Origin: Bacillus thuringiensis
GTDB lineage: Bacteria > Bacillota > Bacilli > Bacillales > Bacillaceae_G
Length of the DNA stretch: 64,000 bases
Direction: 5' to 3'
NCBI RefSeq assembly: GCF_001182785.1
Contig: NZ_CP012099.1
Location: 2,106,501-2,170,500 of the forward strand
Of the stretch, positions 34,471 through 43,923 are shown piece by piece. Position numbers and translations under genes: made by a program. The notes under the pieces were generated by a model. It made no database searches, was not told where the DNA came from, and was given only the letters and a program-made list of their open reading frames with translations. How positions within the stretch are numbered: position 1 is the first letter of the stretch; the number at the start of each line of letters is the position of its first letter.

Positions 34471-34697
34471 AATATAACCTCCTCTTAGACTTTGAAATGT
34501 ACGGATTCCCGTATTATGTTTTTTTTGTATTGATTGTATCAAATATAAAGCGAAGCATGAAATATGTCCCAACATAAAAGTAAGAATAAATAAAATGAAG
34601 TTTTCATAAATAGTAAAAGGGTGCTTATGTCATCAGTATAGCTAAAAAATGTTGTTACATATGAGAAGAGCGTGTTAATAAAATATGAGGTGGTTAA

Positions 34698-35918
34698 ATG
34701 GGAAATGAGCAAGTGAAGTCTGTAAAGGAAGAAAAAAAGTTATGTCTTTGTATGATCGTCAAAAATGAGTCTAGAATTATGGAAAGATGTTTAAATGCAA
34801 CAAAATCAATTGTAGATTATGTTTCTATTTGTGATACTGGATCGACGGATAATACGCCTGAAATTATTGGAAATTGGTGTAAGGAAAATGAGATACCTGG
34901 GACAGTTCATCATGAGCCGTTTAAAAACTTTGGTTATAACAGAAGCTTAGCAGTTTCATTAGCGCAAAAAACATATCCAGAAGCGGATTATTTATTAATA
35001 TTAGATGCGGATATGATTTTAGAGGTTGATCCGAATTTCGATAAAACGAGCTTAACGGAAGATCATTATCTTACATTGCAATATGATGTTCATATTAAAT
35101 ATTGGCTTACACGTCTATTAAAAGCTTCTTTACCATGGAAATCTGTCGGTGTTACTCATGAGTATTGGGATATAGATCGTTCAAAAGTTGGAGCGAATTA
35201 CAATACGAGGGTAGATCGGTTAGAGACTCTTGTCGTGAATGATCCCGGAGATGGGGGGAGTAAAGCTGATAAATTTGAAAGAGATGAGAGGTTGTTGTTA
35301 CAAGGAATAAATGACCCAGAAACAACGCCAGATTTGCATATAAGATATTTATTTTATTTAGCCCAGACTTATTTTCATTTAAGTCAATTTGAAGATTCGA
35401 TTAAATGGTATAAAAAACGAGTGGAAGCAGGGGGATGGGTTGAAGAGGTATTCTATTCGTTATTGCGAATAGGATTTTGTTATGAGCAGTTAGCAAATCG
35501 TTCAGCAAATAAACAAAATGAAGTGACAGATGCTGATGAAAAAGAAAATGTTAAAGGGCAAGAAGAGCAATATTTAGCATTAGCTGTTTTTTATTTTCAA
35601 AAAGCGTGGGAATATAGACCAACTCGGGCTGAGCCATTATACCAACTTGCAAGGTTGTATCGATTACGATCTCAAAACAATATTGCTTTGATGTATGCTC
35701 TGCAAGGGAAGGAAATTCCTTTTCCAAAGGATGATCTTCTATTTGTAGATTATCATGTGTATGATTACTTATTTGACTATGAAATTTCTATTAGTGCTTT
35801 CTATATACCTCATAAAAAACATTTAGGGGCCGTGTCGCAAAAGTATTTGGAATCGATTAAAGAAGAGATTCCATTTCATATAGCAAATATAGTAGAGAAT
35901 AATGCGAAGTTTTATTAA
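34698..35918 (+). CDS. Family 2 glycosyltransferase with TPR-like C-terminal half
   Basis: Cytosolic GT-A enzyme of 406 aa. The catalytic domain (about 14-190) has LCLCMIVKNES, DTGSTDNTPEI and the metal-binding ADYLLILDADM. The second half (about 215-345) contains helical repeats of TPR type (YFLAQTYFHL-like, SIKWYKKRVEAGGW, ALAVFYFQKAWEYRP). This layout is shared with bacteriocin and protein glycosyltransferases such as SunS, where the repeats bind the peptide. The acceptor here is unknown. GAGGTGG precedes the ATG. The CgeB-like gene follows 34 bases later. Confidence 0.83.
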   Translation: MGNEQVKSVKEEKKLCLCMIVKNESRIMERCLNATKSIVDYVSICDTGSTDNTPEIIGNWCKENEIPGTVHHEPFKNFGYNRSLAVSLAQKTYPEADYLLILDADMILEVDPNFDKTSLTEDHYLTLQYDVHIKYWLTRLLKASLPWKSVGVTHEYWDIDRSKVGANYNTRVDRLETLVVNDPGDGGSKADKFERDERLLLQGINDPETTPDLHIRYLFYLAQTYFHLSQFEDSIKWYKKRVEAGGWVEEVFYSLLRIGFCYEQLANRSANKQNEVTDADEKENVKGQEEQYLALAVFYFQKAWEYRPTRAEPLYQLARLYRLRSQNNIALMYALQGKEIPFPKDDLLFVDYHVYDYLFDYEISISAFYIPHKKHLGAVSQKYLESIKEEIPFHIANIVENNAKFY

Positions 35919-35952
35919 ATACATTTTCGGTTAAAGGAGTAGTGGAGTAATC

Positions 35953-37107
35953 ATGGAATTAATGCGATGGGCGATTGAACTAGGAGAATCGGTGCATGGA
36001 AATACGTATGAAGAATTGATGCCACTACTAGACTATTATTATGATCGTGATCATTTAAAAGCGTATTGTATCGCAAATCTTCTTTTAAACATGGATGTAT
36101 TAGATGAACATCGTGAAAGAATCGAATTAAGAAGATGCATCGCTGCTTATTATGCTGGATTATATAAAGTAGCAAGAAAACATGCAAATGAGTTAGCACT
36201 CAAACATCCGGATGTAGATTTATATAAAAATAATTTAAAATTAATGGAAGCTTATTTGAATAAAGAATATGATTATTGTCTTTTTATATGCCCAAAGACA
36301 TACGGTAGTTTCATAGATGTTGCGCGAGCTTTAAAGTGGCGGTTGGAGCAGGAGGGAAATACAGTAATTATATCAGAAACAATACTGGAAAATGTAAAGA
36401 ATACAGTTGTTTTTGGAGCACATACATACGCATATAACCCGAATCTTCTTCCGAAAGATGCAATTATTTATAATTTAGAACAGCTATACGAAGGAAGTCC
36501 ATATGCGCATCCCCTTTATTTAATATTATTAAAAGATAGAGTGATTTGGGATTATAGTAAACAAAATATAGAATGGCTAAAACAAAAAGGGGTAGGAAAA
36601 GAAATAAAACATGTAAAAATGAACTATGCTCCAACTTTGGAAATAAAAAAAGATGCATTTGAAGATGACATTACTGAAGATATTGATATTCTGTTTATAG
36701 GTGCTCTTAATCCGAGGCGGCAAGCTATTTTTGATCATCTAAAAGCGATTGCCCCGAATTTAAATATAGTTTTTAAAAATAATGCGTGGGGAATTGTTAG
36801 AAATGAATTGATTGCTAGAGCTAAAATTATATTAAATATTCATTTTTACTTATCAGGAATTCTTGAAACACCTCGCGTGTCTTATGCAGTCGCAAATAAG
36901 AAATTTATTATTTCCGAAAATAGTAATCCAGAAGATGAGGTAGAGTGGCCGGGAATTGTATTTACTCCGTACGAAAAAATAATTGAAAACGTAATGAAAT
37001 ATATAGAATTACCAGAAGAACGGAAAAAATTAGCGGGAAAAGCATATAATCATTTTGAAGCAAATGAAAGTTTAGGTACATTGAGTCTGAGAGATGAAAC
37101 GAAGTAA
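35953..37107 (+). CDS. CgeB-like glycosyltransferase family protein
   Basis: 384-aa protein with an N-terminal helical region (about 1-95) and a GT-B-like domain. VVFGAHTYAYNPNLLPKDAIIYNLEQL, DIDILFIGALNPRRQAIFDHL and FYLSGILETPRVSYAVANKKFIISENS correspond to the sugar-donor lobe of CgeB/Glyco_trans_1_2 proteins. In B. subtilis, cgeB products act on the outer spore surface polysaccharide. Coupling to the upstream GT2 suggests a shared glycan or glycoprotein. GGAGTAGTGGAG precedes the ATG. Confidence 0.75.
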   Translation: MELMRWAIELGESVHGNTYEELMPLLDYYYDRDHLKAYCIANLLLNMDVLDEHRERIELRRCIAAYYAGLYKVARKHANELALKHPDVDLYKNNLKLMEAYLNKEYDYCLFICPKTYGSFIDVARALKWRLEQEGNTVIISETILENVKNTVVFGAHTYAYNPNLLPKDAIIYNLEQLYEGSPYAHPLYLILLKDRVIWDYSKQNIEWLKQKGVGKEIKHVKMNYAPTLEIKKDAFEDDITEDIDILFIGALNPRRQAIFDHLKAIAPNLNIVFKNNAWGIVRNELIARAKIILNIHFYLSGILETPRVSYAVANKKFIISENSNPEDEVEWPGIVFTPYEKIIENVMKYIELPEERKKLAGKAYNHFEANESLGTLSLRDETK

Positions 37108-37111
37108 TTGT

Positions 37112-37147
37112 GCGAAACTCATACGAAAGTATGAGTTCTTTTTTGTT
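37112..37147 (+). terminator. Intrinsic terminator after the glycosyltransferase pair
   Basis: AACTCATAC-GAAA-GTATGAGTT with a GNRA-type tetraloop, followed by CTTTTTT. Confidence 0.87.
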
Positions 37148-37251
37148 TATCATACTATTTTATGAAACAAGTTAACTCTTTATATCGTGTTTTGTATAGA
37201 AATTTCTGATAATATATAAGTAGAACTTGAAAACAAAGGGGAGAAATAATC

Positions 37252-37788
37252 ATGAAACTAGTCGTTATTAACGGTACACCAAGAAAATTTGGTAGAACTC
37301 GCGTGGTGGCAAAATATATTGCGGATCAATTTGAAGGGGAATTATATGATTTAGCAATTGAGGAGTTACCTTTATACAATGGAGAAGAGTCACAACGTGA
37401 TTTAGAGGCAGTAAAAAAATTGAAAACGTTAGTGAAAGCTGCGGATGGGGTTGTATTATGTACACCAGAATATCATAATGCGATGAGCGGTGCGCTGAAA
37501 AACTCTTTAGATTACTTAAGTAGTAGTGAATTTATTCATAAACCAGTTGCGTTGTTAGCGGTTGCTGGTGGCGGTAAAGGTGGAATAAATGCATTAAACA
37601 GCATGCGAACGGTCGCTAGAGGTGTTTATGCAAATGCCATTCCAAAACAAGTTGTGCTTGATGGATTACATGTGCAAGATGGTGAACTTGGGGAAGATGC
37701 CAAACCATTAATTCATGATGTAGTTAAAGAATTAAAAGCATATATGAGCGTATATAAAGAGGTGAAAAAGCAACTAGGAGTGGAGTGA
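37252..37788 (+). CDS. NADPH-dependent FMN reductase / azoreductase (YhdA-like)
   Basis: Flavodoxin-fold reductase of 178 aa. The FMN-phosphate loop is NGTPRKFGRTRVVA, followed by LYNGEESQ and TPEYHNAMSGALKNSLDYL, the signature of the YhdA/ChrR azo- and quinone reductases. The gene ends one base before the MFS gene starts, so the two are translationally linked. GGGGAG precedes the ATG. Confidence 0.88.
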   Translation: MKLVVINGTPRKFGRTRVVAKYIADQFEGELYDLAIEELPLYNGEESQRDLEAVKKLKTLVKAADGVVLCTPEYHNAMSGALKNSLDYLSSSEFIHKPVALLAVAGGGKGGINALNSMRTVARGVYANAIPKQVVLDGLHVQDGELGEDAKPLIHDVVKELKAYMSVYKEVKKQLGVE

Positions 37789-37789
37789 T

Positions 37790-39019
37790 ATGTCCTCACT
37801 TTATCATGATTCTCGCTTGTATTACATTCTAGGGGCCAATAGTCTATCTGCTATTGGTTCCGGAATTGTTATGATAACGATTCCGTGGCTGTTAATTAAA
37901 GAGAGTGGAGGAGAGACAACGTTTGGCTATGTTTCTATCATTGCAACCCTCATTATGTTTTTATTAACACCATTCATTGGGCAAAGTATTGATCGTTTTT
38001 CAAGAAAATCTTTATTGCTATGTAACGAAGGAATCGGAATTGCCGTAATTGGAATAATGGTTATATGGGGATTTGCGGGGCAACCTTATTATTCTATTCA
38101 CTATATTCTTATTTATATAGCCGGATCATTCTATTATTTATTATTTTATCCTACAATATTTGCGTTCAACCAAGAGATATTTCAAGCGGAACATTATAAA
38201 AGTTTAAGTGGAACGATGGAAATACAAGGACAGTTAACACAAGTTATTTCTGGAGCGGCCGCGAGCTTCTTAATTGAAATTGTATCTTTGAAGTGGATTT
38301 TGTTAGTAGACATGTTAACTTTTGCTGGAGCATTTTTTCTTTTCTTATGTATACCGTACGTAAAGAAAAAAGAAGTGAAAAGAAAAATAACATTTAAGAA
38401 GCAATTGTTTGAAGGAATTCACTTTATGAAAAAACGTCCTAAGCTCTTTTGGTTCTTACTGGCCACTTATATGCCGTTTATAGGTGTTATGATGGCAAAT
38501 TATTTAATACCAGTTTATATTTCGGATATACTTAAAGCCAATGCCTCTGTATACGCAATAGAGGGGATGATGTACGGTGTTGGAGCGGTTGTTGCAGGAA
38601 TCTGTATTCCACTCATAATGAAATATGTAAAAACAGAAGTTTCAATCGTTATGACGATGTTCATTTATGTAATTTCAATTACCGTAATGATTATTGAACC
38701 TTCCGTAATTTTCTTATATGGACTTGCAATTTTTCATGCAGTTGGAAATGCGGGTACAAGAGTGGCGAGAAATGTATTGATGATGGAGGAAATTCCAAAT
38801 GAAGTAATGGGACGTGTAGACAGCTTATTTCGCCTAATTGGTACTGGAATACGAATTTTATTATTAATGTTGTTTACAGCGGGTGTATCTAAAGTCGGAG
38901 TCATGCTGCCGTTTTACGTATTAAGTTGCATATTGATCTTCTCATTAGGAATCGCTATTTATTATGTACTATCACAACGTAAAGTAGCGGCGCATGTTTC
39001 TAATAAATCAATCGTTTGA
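37790..39019 (+). CDS. Major facilitator superfamily transporter
   Basis: Twelve-helix secondary transporter of 409 aa. The N-terminal half contains GIVMITIPWLLI and, between helices 2 and 3, GQSIDRFSRKSLL, the MFS signature loop (G-x-x-x-D-R-x-x-R-K). The organisation is that of MFS_3-type exporters (EntS- or macrolide-efflux-like). Substrate is unknown. GGAGTGGAGTG lies before the ATG. Cotranscription with the FMN reductase suggests a detoxification or redox-compound export role, but this is only context. Confidence 0.85.
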   Translation: MSSLYHDSRLYYILGANSLSAIGSGIVMITIPWLLIKESGGETTFGYVSIIATLIMFLLTPFIGQSIDRFSRKSLLLCNEGIGIAVIGIMVIWGFAGQPYYSIHYILIYIAGSFYYLLFYPTIFAFNQEIFQAEHYKSLSGTMEIQGQLTQVISGAAASFLIEIVSLKWILLVDMLTFAGAFFLFLCIPYVKKKEVKRKITFKKQLFEGIHFMKKRPKLFWFLLATYMPFIGVMMANYLIPVYISDILKANASVYAIEGMMYGVGAVVAGICIPLIMKYVKTEVSIVMTMFIYVISITVMIIEPSVIFLYGLAIFHAVGNAGTRVARNVLMMEEIPNEVMGRVDSLFRLIGTGIRILLLMLFTAGVSKVGVMLPFYVLSCILIFSLGIAIYYVLSQRKVAAHVSNKSIV

Positions 39020-39083
39020 AAAAACACTTCTGCCTCCCTTTCTTTTTCTATATAATAACAAGAAAGGGAGTGAATACTTATTT

Positions 39084-39641
39084 ATGAACAAATGGATCTT
39101 TCTTATGATTTTATTATTACCGCCACTATACATCCTTTATATGACCTTTCGAATGAACAAAGTTACTCGTGAAAAGTTGAGCTATCACTCTCCGTACGTT
39201 CTTATACTGGGTGCAAAGTTATTTGGAGATAGACCGTCTTTATCTCTTCAAAATCGTTTGGATGTAGCGTTGGAGTATTTATTTTCCCATCCTGAAGCGA
39301 AAGTAATTGTTTCGGGTGGTCAAGGAGAAGATGAAGATATACCGGAAGCTCACAGCATGAGAAATTATTTAATGGTACACGGTATAGATGAGAGTCGTAT
39401 TTTAATAGAAGATCAATCTACAAATACGTATGAAAACTTAAAATTTAGTATGGATTTATATAATGTGAAACATGCGGTAGTTGTAAGTAATACGTATCAT
39501 TTATATCGAACAAAAATAATTGCAAAGCGTTTAGGCATGAAGATGGAGGCACTAGCTGCTGAAACGCCAATGCGTTCTAAGAGAAAAATGTATGTTCGCG
39601 AATATGCTGCTATTATGAAAACAATATTGTTCGACCGTTAG
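39084..39641 (+). CDS. YdcF/SanA-like DUF218 membrane-anchored protein
   Basis: 185-aa protein with an N-terminal membrane anchor (about 3-22) and a DUF218 domain: YVLILGAKLFGDRPS, AKVIVSGGQGEDEDIPEAHSM, IEDQSTNTYENLKFS and VVVSNTYHLYRTKIIAKRLGM. These four blocks are the standard DUF218 set; family members affect envelope integrity or vancomycin sensitivity in enterobacteria. Start ATG 39084 is preceded by AAAGGGAG at somewhat long spacing; the frame extends back into the MFS gene. Confidence 0.82.
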   Translation: MNKWIFLMILLLPPLYILYMTFRMNKVTREKLSYHSPYVLILGAKLFGDRPSLSLQNRLDVALEYLFSHPEAKVIVSGGQGEDEDIPEAHSMRNYLMVHGIDESRILIEDQSTNTYENLKFSMDLYNVKHAVVVSNTYHLYRTKIIAKRLGMKMEALAAETPMRSKRKMYVREYAAIMKTILFDR

Positions 39642-39666
39642 AGCTCAAATGCGAGCTCTTTTTTAA
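39638..39666 (+). terminator. Intrinsic terminator after the DUF218 gene
   Basis: AGAGCTC pairs with GAGCTCT over AAATGC, followed by a T run. It overlaps the stop codon. Confidence 0.83.
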
Positions 39667-39741
39667 TTTAAAAGCGTATCATTTGAAATGAATGCCATAT
39701 TCCATCAAAATAAAGGAAACAACAGTAAAGGAGTTGTGTTT

Positions 39742-40689
39742 GTGATTCAATTTAATCATGTGTCAAAATCGTATGAAGATGGCACGAAAGCAGTGGATTC
39801 ATTGCATTTAGAAATTAAAAAGGGAGAATTTTTCGTTCTCATCGGTCCGAGTGGTTGTGGGAAAACAACGACAATGAAGATGATTAATCGTTTAATCGAA
39901 ACGACTGAAGGATCGATTTTAATCGATGGAAAAGATATTCAACAATATAATATAAACGAATTACGTTGGGATATAGGATACGTGTTGCAACAGATTGCTT
40001 TATTTCCTCATATGACAATCGCTGAAAATATTGCAGTTGTTCCTGAAATGAGGCAATGGAGCAAAAAGGAAATAAAAGCACGCGTCGATGACTTGTTACA
40101 TATGGTTGGATTAGATCCGGATATATATCGAGATCGTATGCCTGATGAATTATCAGGAGGACAAAAACAACGTGTCGGTGTCGTGCGAGCATTAGCCGCA
40201 AACCCGAAAATCGTTCTTATGGATGAACCATTTAGTGCGCTAGATCCGTTAAGTAGGGAACAGCTTCAGAAGGATATTGTACAGTTGCAAAAAAAGATTC
40301 AAAAAACAATCGTGTTCGTAACACATGATATGCAAGAAGCATTATCACTTGGAGATCGCATTTGTATTATGAAAGAAGGAAAAGTTGTTCAACTTGATAC
40401 ACCAGAAGGAATTATACATAATCCGAAAAATGAATTTGTAGAGGAGTTCATTGGAAATCGTGGACGAACTTGGTATGAGGGGAAAAGTGTAGCAGATGTA
40501 TTGCCGCTTGACGAAAGTGTGCAATTAGAAGGGCAGGCACTATCATTACATGCTTCTTTACAAGAAGCGTTAGTTCGTGTGCGTGATGAGGAGGTCGTTC
40601 CAGTTGAAGAAAATGGTCAATATATTGGAGCGTTAACAAGTCGTCATATTGTCAATTACATTGTTGAACAAATGAAGGAAAGAGGCTAA
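39742..40689 (+). CDS. opuFA: Osmoprotectant ABC transporter ATP-binding subunit (OpuFA/BilEA-like)
   Basis: ATPase of a betaine/choline-type importer, 315 aa. Walker A is GPSGCGKTT, the ABC signature LSGGQKQR, Walker B IVLMDEPFSALD and the H-loop VFVTHDMQ. After about residue 240 a single CBS-like segment follows (SLQEALVRVRDEEVVPVEENGQYIGALTS), shorter than the two CBS domains of OpuCA. The start is GTG 39742, eight bases after AAAGGAG. The hybrid permease gene begins four bases downstream. Cytoplasmic face of the membrane. Confidence 0.87.
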   Translation: MIQFNHVSKSYEDGTKAVDSLHLEIKKGEFFVLIGPSGCGKTTTMKMINRLIETTEGSILIDGKDIQQYNINELRWDIGYVLQQIALFPHMTIAENIAVVPEMRQWSKKEIKARVDDLLHMVGLDPDIYRDRMPDELSGGQKQRVGVVRALAANPKIVLMDEPFSALDPLSREQLQKDIVQLQKKIQKTIVFVTHDMQEALSLGDRICIMKEGKVVQLDTPEGIIHNPKNEFVEEFIGNRGRTWYEGKSVADVLPLDESVQLEGQALSLHASLQEALVRVRDEEVVPVEENGQYIGALTSRHIVNYIVEQMKERG

Positions 40690-40692
40690 ACA

Positions 40693-42204
40693 GTGACTAA
40701 TTTTATACAAACGTTCCAAGAACGAAAAATAGAATTACTAACTGCATTAAGTGAGCATTTACAAATATCGCTTATTTCATTATTTTTTGCAGTAATTATA
40801 GCGGTGCCACTTGGCATTTTATTAACAAGAAAAGAACGAATGGCTGAATTTATAATAGGAACTTCTGCAGTAATGCAGACAGTGCCATCACTTGCATTAC
40901 TTGGACTATTAATTCCGTTAGTAGGAATTGGAAAACTTCCAGCGATTATCGCATTAGTTGTGTATGCACTATTACCTATTTTACGAAATACATATACAGG
41001 AATAAGGGAATTAGATGAATCACTAATAGAAGCGGCGAGAGCTATGGGGATGAATAGTTGGAGAAGGTTGTGGAAGGTAGAACTTCCTCTTGCATTGCCT
41101 ATCATTATGGCCGGTATTCGTACAGCGATGGTATTGATTGTTGGAACGGCTACATTAGCAGCTCTCATTGGTGCTGGTGGGCTAGGTAAGCTTATATTAT
41201 TAGGTATAGATCGAAATGATCATGCACTTATCATTTTAGGGGCCGTACCAGCCGCGTTACTCGCTTTATTCTTTGATATAGTACTTCGCATACTTGAACG
41301 ACCGAAACGCTCTTCTAAGCGTGTTATATTGACGATATGTATAGTTGTAGTAATGATTGCTTCTCCATTTCTTTGGAGTACAGAAAAGAAAGATATTGTT
41401 ATTGCGGGCAAACTTGGATCAGAACCTGAAATTTTAATTCAAATGTATAAGCAGCTTATTGAACAAGATACCGATTTACACGTACAATTAAAACCAGGTC
41501 TTGGAAAAACAGCATTTGTATTTGAAGCGTTGAAATCAGGGGAAGTAGATATATACCCAGAATTTTCAGGAACAGCATTATCTACTTTCGTGAAAGAAGA
41601 ACCAAAGAGCACAAATCGTGATGAAGTATATGATCAGGCTCGCGTTGGAATGGAAAAGAAATATAATATGGTTATGTTGAAGCCAATGGAGTATAACAAT
41701 ACATATGCACTAGCTATGCCGAAAAAAATAGCAGATCAAAATAATATAAATACAATTTCTGATTTGGGAAATATTGCACAAAATACTAAAGTAGGATTTA
41801 CATTAGAGTTTGCTGATCGTGAAGACGGTTATAAAGGAATGCAAAAATTATATAACTATAAGTTTTCAAATATTAAAACGATGGAGCCGAAGTTGCGTTA
41901 TAGCGCAATTCAATCTGGAGATGTTAACGTAATCGATGCATATTCAACAGATAGTGAATTGGAGCAATACGGACTAAAAGTGCTAAAAGATGATAAAGGG
42001 TTATTCCCACCTTATCAAGGAGCACCATTATTAAGAAAAGAAACGTTAAAGAAATATCCTGAACTTGAAAAGGTATTAAATAAATTATCTGGAAAGATTA
42101 CAGATGAAGAAATGCGAAAAATGAATTATGAAGTTAACGTAAATGGTAAAAATAGTGAAGAAGTCGCAAAACAATTTTTACAAAAAGAGAAATTACTTCG
42201 TTAA
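40693..42204 (+). CDS. opuFB: Osmoprotectant ABC permease fused to substrate-binding domain (OpuFB/BilEB-like)
   Basis: 503-aa hybrid. Residues about 15-215 are the permease with AVIIAVPLGILLT and the EAA loop IEAARAMGMNSWRRLWKVELPLALP. After a final helix (about 217-233) comes the extracellular choline/betaine-binding domain: IVIAGKLGSEPEILIQMYKQLIE, LKSGEVDIYPEFSGTALSTF, and AIQSGDVNVIDAYSTDSELEQYGLKVLKDD. Such fusions define the OpuF/BilE group, used for compatible solutes and, in Listeria, bile tolerance. The start is GTG with GGAAAGAGG upstream. The two genes make a complete importer. Confidence 0.87.
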   Translation: MTNFIQTFQERKIELLTALSEHLQISLISLFFAVIIAVPLGILLTRKERMAEFIIGTSAVMQTVPSLALLGLLIPLVGIGKLPAIIALVVYALLPILRNTYTGIRELDESLIEAARAMGMNSWRRLWKVELPLALPIIMAGIRTAMVLIVGTATLAALIGAGGLGKLILLGIDRNDHALIILGAVPAALLALFFDIVLRILERPKRSSKRVILTICIVVVMIASPFLWSTEKKDIVIAGKLGSEPEILIQMYKQLIEQDTDLHVQLKPGLGKTAFVFEALKSGEVDIYPEFSGTALSTFVKEEPKSTNRDEVYDQARVGMEKKYNMVMLKPMEYNNTYALAMPKKIADQNNINTISDLGNIAQNTKVGFTLEFADREDGYKGMQKLYNYKFSNIKTMEPKLRYSAIQSGDVNVIDAYSTDSELEQYGLKVLKDDKGLFPPYQGAPLLRKETLKKYPELEKVLNKLSGKITDEEMRKMNYEVNVNGKNSEEVAKQFLQKEKLLR

Positions 42205-42239
42205 ATTTACAAGAAATATACAAATTTATATGTTTGAAA

Positions 42240-42273
42240 TGACCGTTCATTACAAAATGAGCGGTTTTTTTTG
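42240..42273 (+). terminator. Intrinsic terminator after opuFB
   Basis: ACCGTTCATT pairs with AATGAGCGGT (one G-U), loop ACAA, then eight T residues. Confidence 0.86.
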
Positions 42274-42418
42274 TGCATACTTATACATTTTTTCAAAAAA
42301 GTATTCCATTTTTGCTCATTTTCTTTTAGAATAAGTAATGTTTTCCTGAAAAAATATAAGAGAAACGTCTATTAGAGAAAAAGGTGACTTTAATAGTTGA
42401 ACGAACATAACACCTAGA

Positions 42419-43846
42419 ATGACAGATGGGGTGGTACAAATAGAAAAGAAGTTAGGATTTTTTCCGTTAATCGCATTAGTAGTTGGAACAATGGTTGGTG
42501 GCGGTGTTTTTAGTTTACCGCATGATTTAGCAGTAGGAGCAAACAGTGGCGCAATAATAATTGGCTGGTGTATTACAGCGATGGGAATGATTCCACTTGC
42601 GCTCGTATATCAAACGTTAGCAAGACAAAAACCGGAACTTGAAGGTGGAATTTATAGTTATGCACGTGCTGGTTTCGGTGAATATATTGGATTTAATAGT
42701 GCTTGGGGATATTGGCTAGCAGGAATCTTAGGTAATGTCGCAACAATTATGTTACTGTTTAGTACATTAGGTTATTTCTTTCCAATTTTCAAAGGAGGAA
42801 ATAATGTTGCGTCTATCGTTGGGGCATCACTTTTATTATGGACACTTCATTTTCTAATTTTATTTGGAATCCGTGAAGCTTCTATTATGAATGTTATTGC
42901 AACGATAGGGAAATTGGTTCCAATCGTATTATTTATTGTTGTAATGGTAACAGCCTTTCGCTGGGATACATTTACACATGATTTTTGGGGAGAAGGAACG
43001 CTCTCACTTTCCGCTATACTTGGTCAAGTGAAAAATACAATGCTTGTAACACTTTGGGTTTTCATTGGAGTTGAAGGAGCGGTTGTATTATCCGGAAGAG
43101 CGAAGAATAGCCGAGATGTTGGTAAGGCAACAGTAATGGGACTTATTTTAGTAATGTCCATTTATATTTTAATTTCTGTTCTGTCAATGGGAGCGATGAC
43201 AAGAAGCGAACTTTCTGTGTTAGAAACTCCGTCAATGGGACATGTATTAGAGCATGTTGTTGGTCCATGGGGTGCAGTTGCGATTAACATCGGGTTAGTT
43301 GCTTCACTTGTCGGTACATTAATTGGCTGGTTTTTACTTGTTTCTGAAATTTCTCATGTAGCAGGAAAAGATGGCGTATTTCCTAAAGTTTTTACGAAAA
43401 CAAATAAAAAGCAAACACCGCACATGGCATTATGGATTTCAAATGGTGTTGCCCAAATTATATTTATCATCGTTCTGTTTTCAGAATCAACATATCAAAT
43501 TATGTATTTCATTGCATCAACATCAATTTTATTACCATATTTATTATCAGCGTTATTCCAATTTAAATTAGTCATTACAAACGAGCTAAAAGACGCTAAA
43601 TTAAAAAACGGAGCGTTAGCTTTAATTGCTTCTATTTACTCTGTATGGCTTCTTTACGCAGCTGGTTTAAAGAATTTACTACTCGTTTCAATTGTGTATG
43701 GAATTGGAATTATTGTTTACACGTTTGCAAGAAAAGAACAAGGGAACCGTTGCTTTGCAGGTGCAGAGAAATATGTGATGTGGGCAATTATTATTGCGGC
43801 TATCACATCACTGTATATGTTATTAACTGGAAATATAAAAATGTAA
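42419..43846 (+). CDS. Basic amino acid/polyamine antiporter (ArcD-type APC permease)
   Basis: 475-aa APC-superfamily permease with 12-13 helices, most like arginine/ornithine antiporters. The first helix LIALVVGTMVGGGVFSLP carries the Gly-rich substrate loop; FIGVEGAVVLSGRAKNSRDVG is the helix 6-7 signature of the APA family. The ATG at 42419 lacks a good ribosome site. AAGGTGA at 42381-42388 instead precedes a TTG that opens a six-codon frame ending TAG one base before this ATG, so reinitiation is possible (or a small frameshift hides a longer N-terminus). No arc genes are adjacent. Confidence 0.85.
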   Translation: MTDGVVQIEKKLGFFPLIALVVGTMVGGGVFSLPHDLAVGANSGAIIIGWCITAMGMIPLALVYQTLARQKPELEGGIYSYARAGFGEYIGFNSAWGYWLAGILGNVATIMLLFSTLGYFFPIFKGGNNVASIVGASLLLWTLHFLILFGIREASIMNVIATIGKLVPIVLFIVVMVTAFRWDTFTHDFWGEGTLSLSAILGQVKNTMLVTLWVFIGVEGAVVLSGRAKNSRDVGKATVMGLILVMSIYILISVLSMGAMTRSELSVLETPSMGHVLEHVVGPWGAVAINIGLVASLVGTLIGWFLLVSEISHVAGKDGVFPKVFTKTNKKQTPHMALWISNGVAQIIFIIVLFSESTYQIMYFIASTSILLPYLLSALFQFKLVITNELKDAKLKNGALALIASIYSVWLLYAAGLKNLLLVSIVYGIGIIVYTFARKEQGNRCFAGAEKYVMWAIIIAAITSLYMLLTGNIKM

Positions 43847-43877
43847 AAAGTCCTTTTCATTTAAAGGGCTTTTTTCT
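43846..43877 (+). terminator. Intrinsic terminator after the antiporter gene
   Basis: AAAAGTCCTTT pairs with AAAGGGCTTTT (one G-U), followed by T residues. Confidence 0.84.
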
Positions 43878-43923
43878 TTGTTTAGAGAATATTTACTACA
43901 TAAGATATTCAGGAGGGATGAGA

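Noticed and set aside
40450..40689. Frameshift truncating the CBS region of the ATPase
   Set aside because: The downstream gene begins four bases after the stop with a ribosome site, and no second CBS segment is found in other frames.
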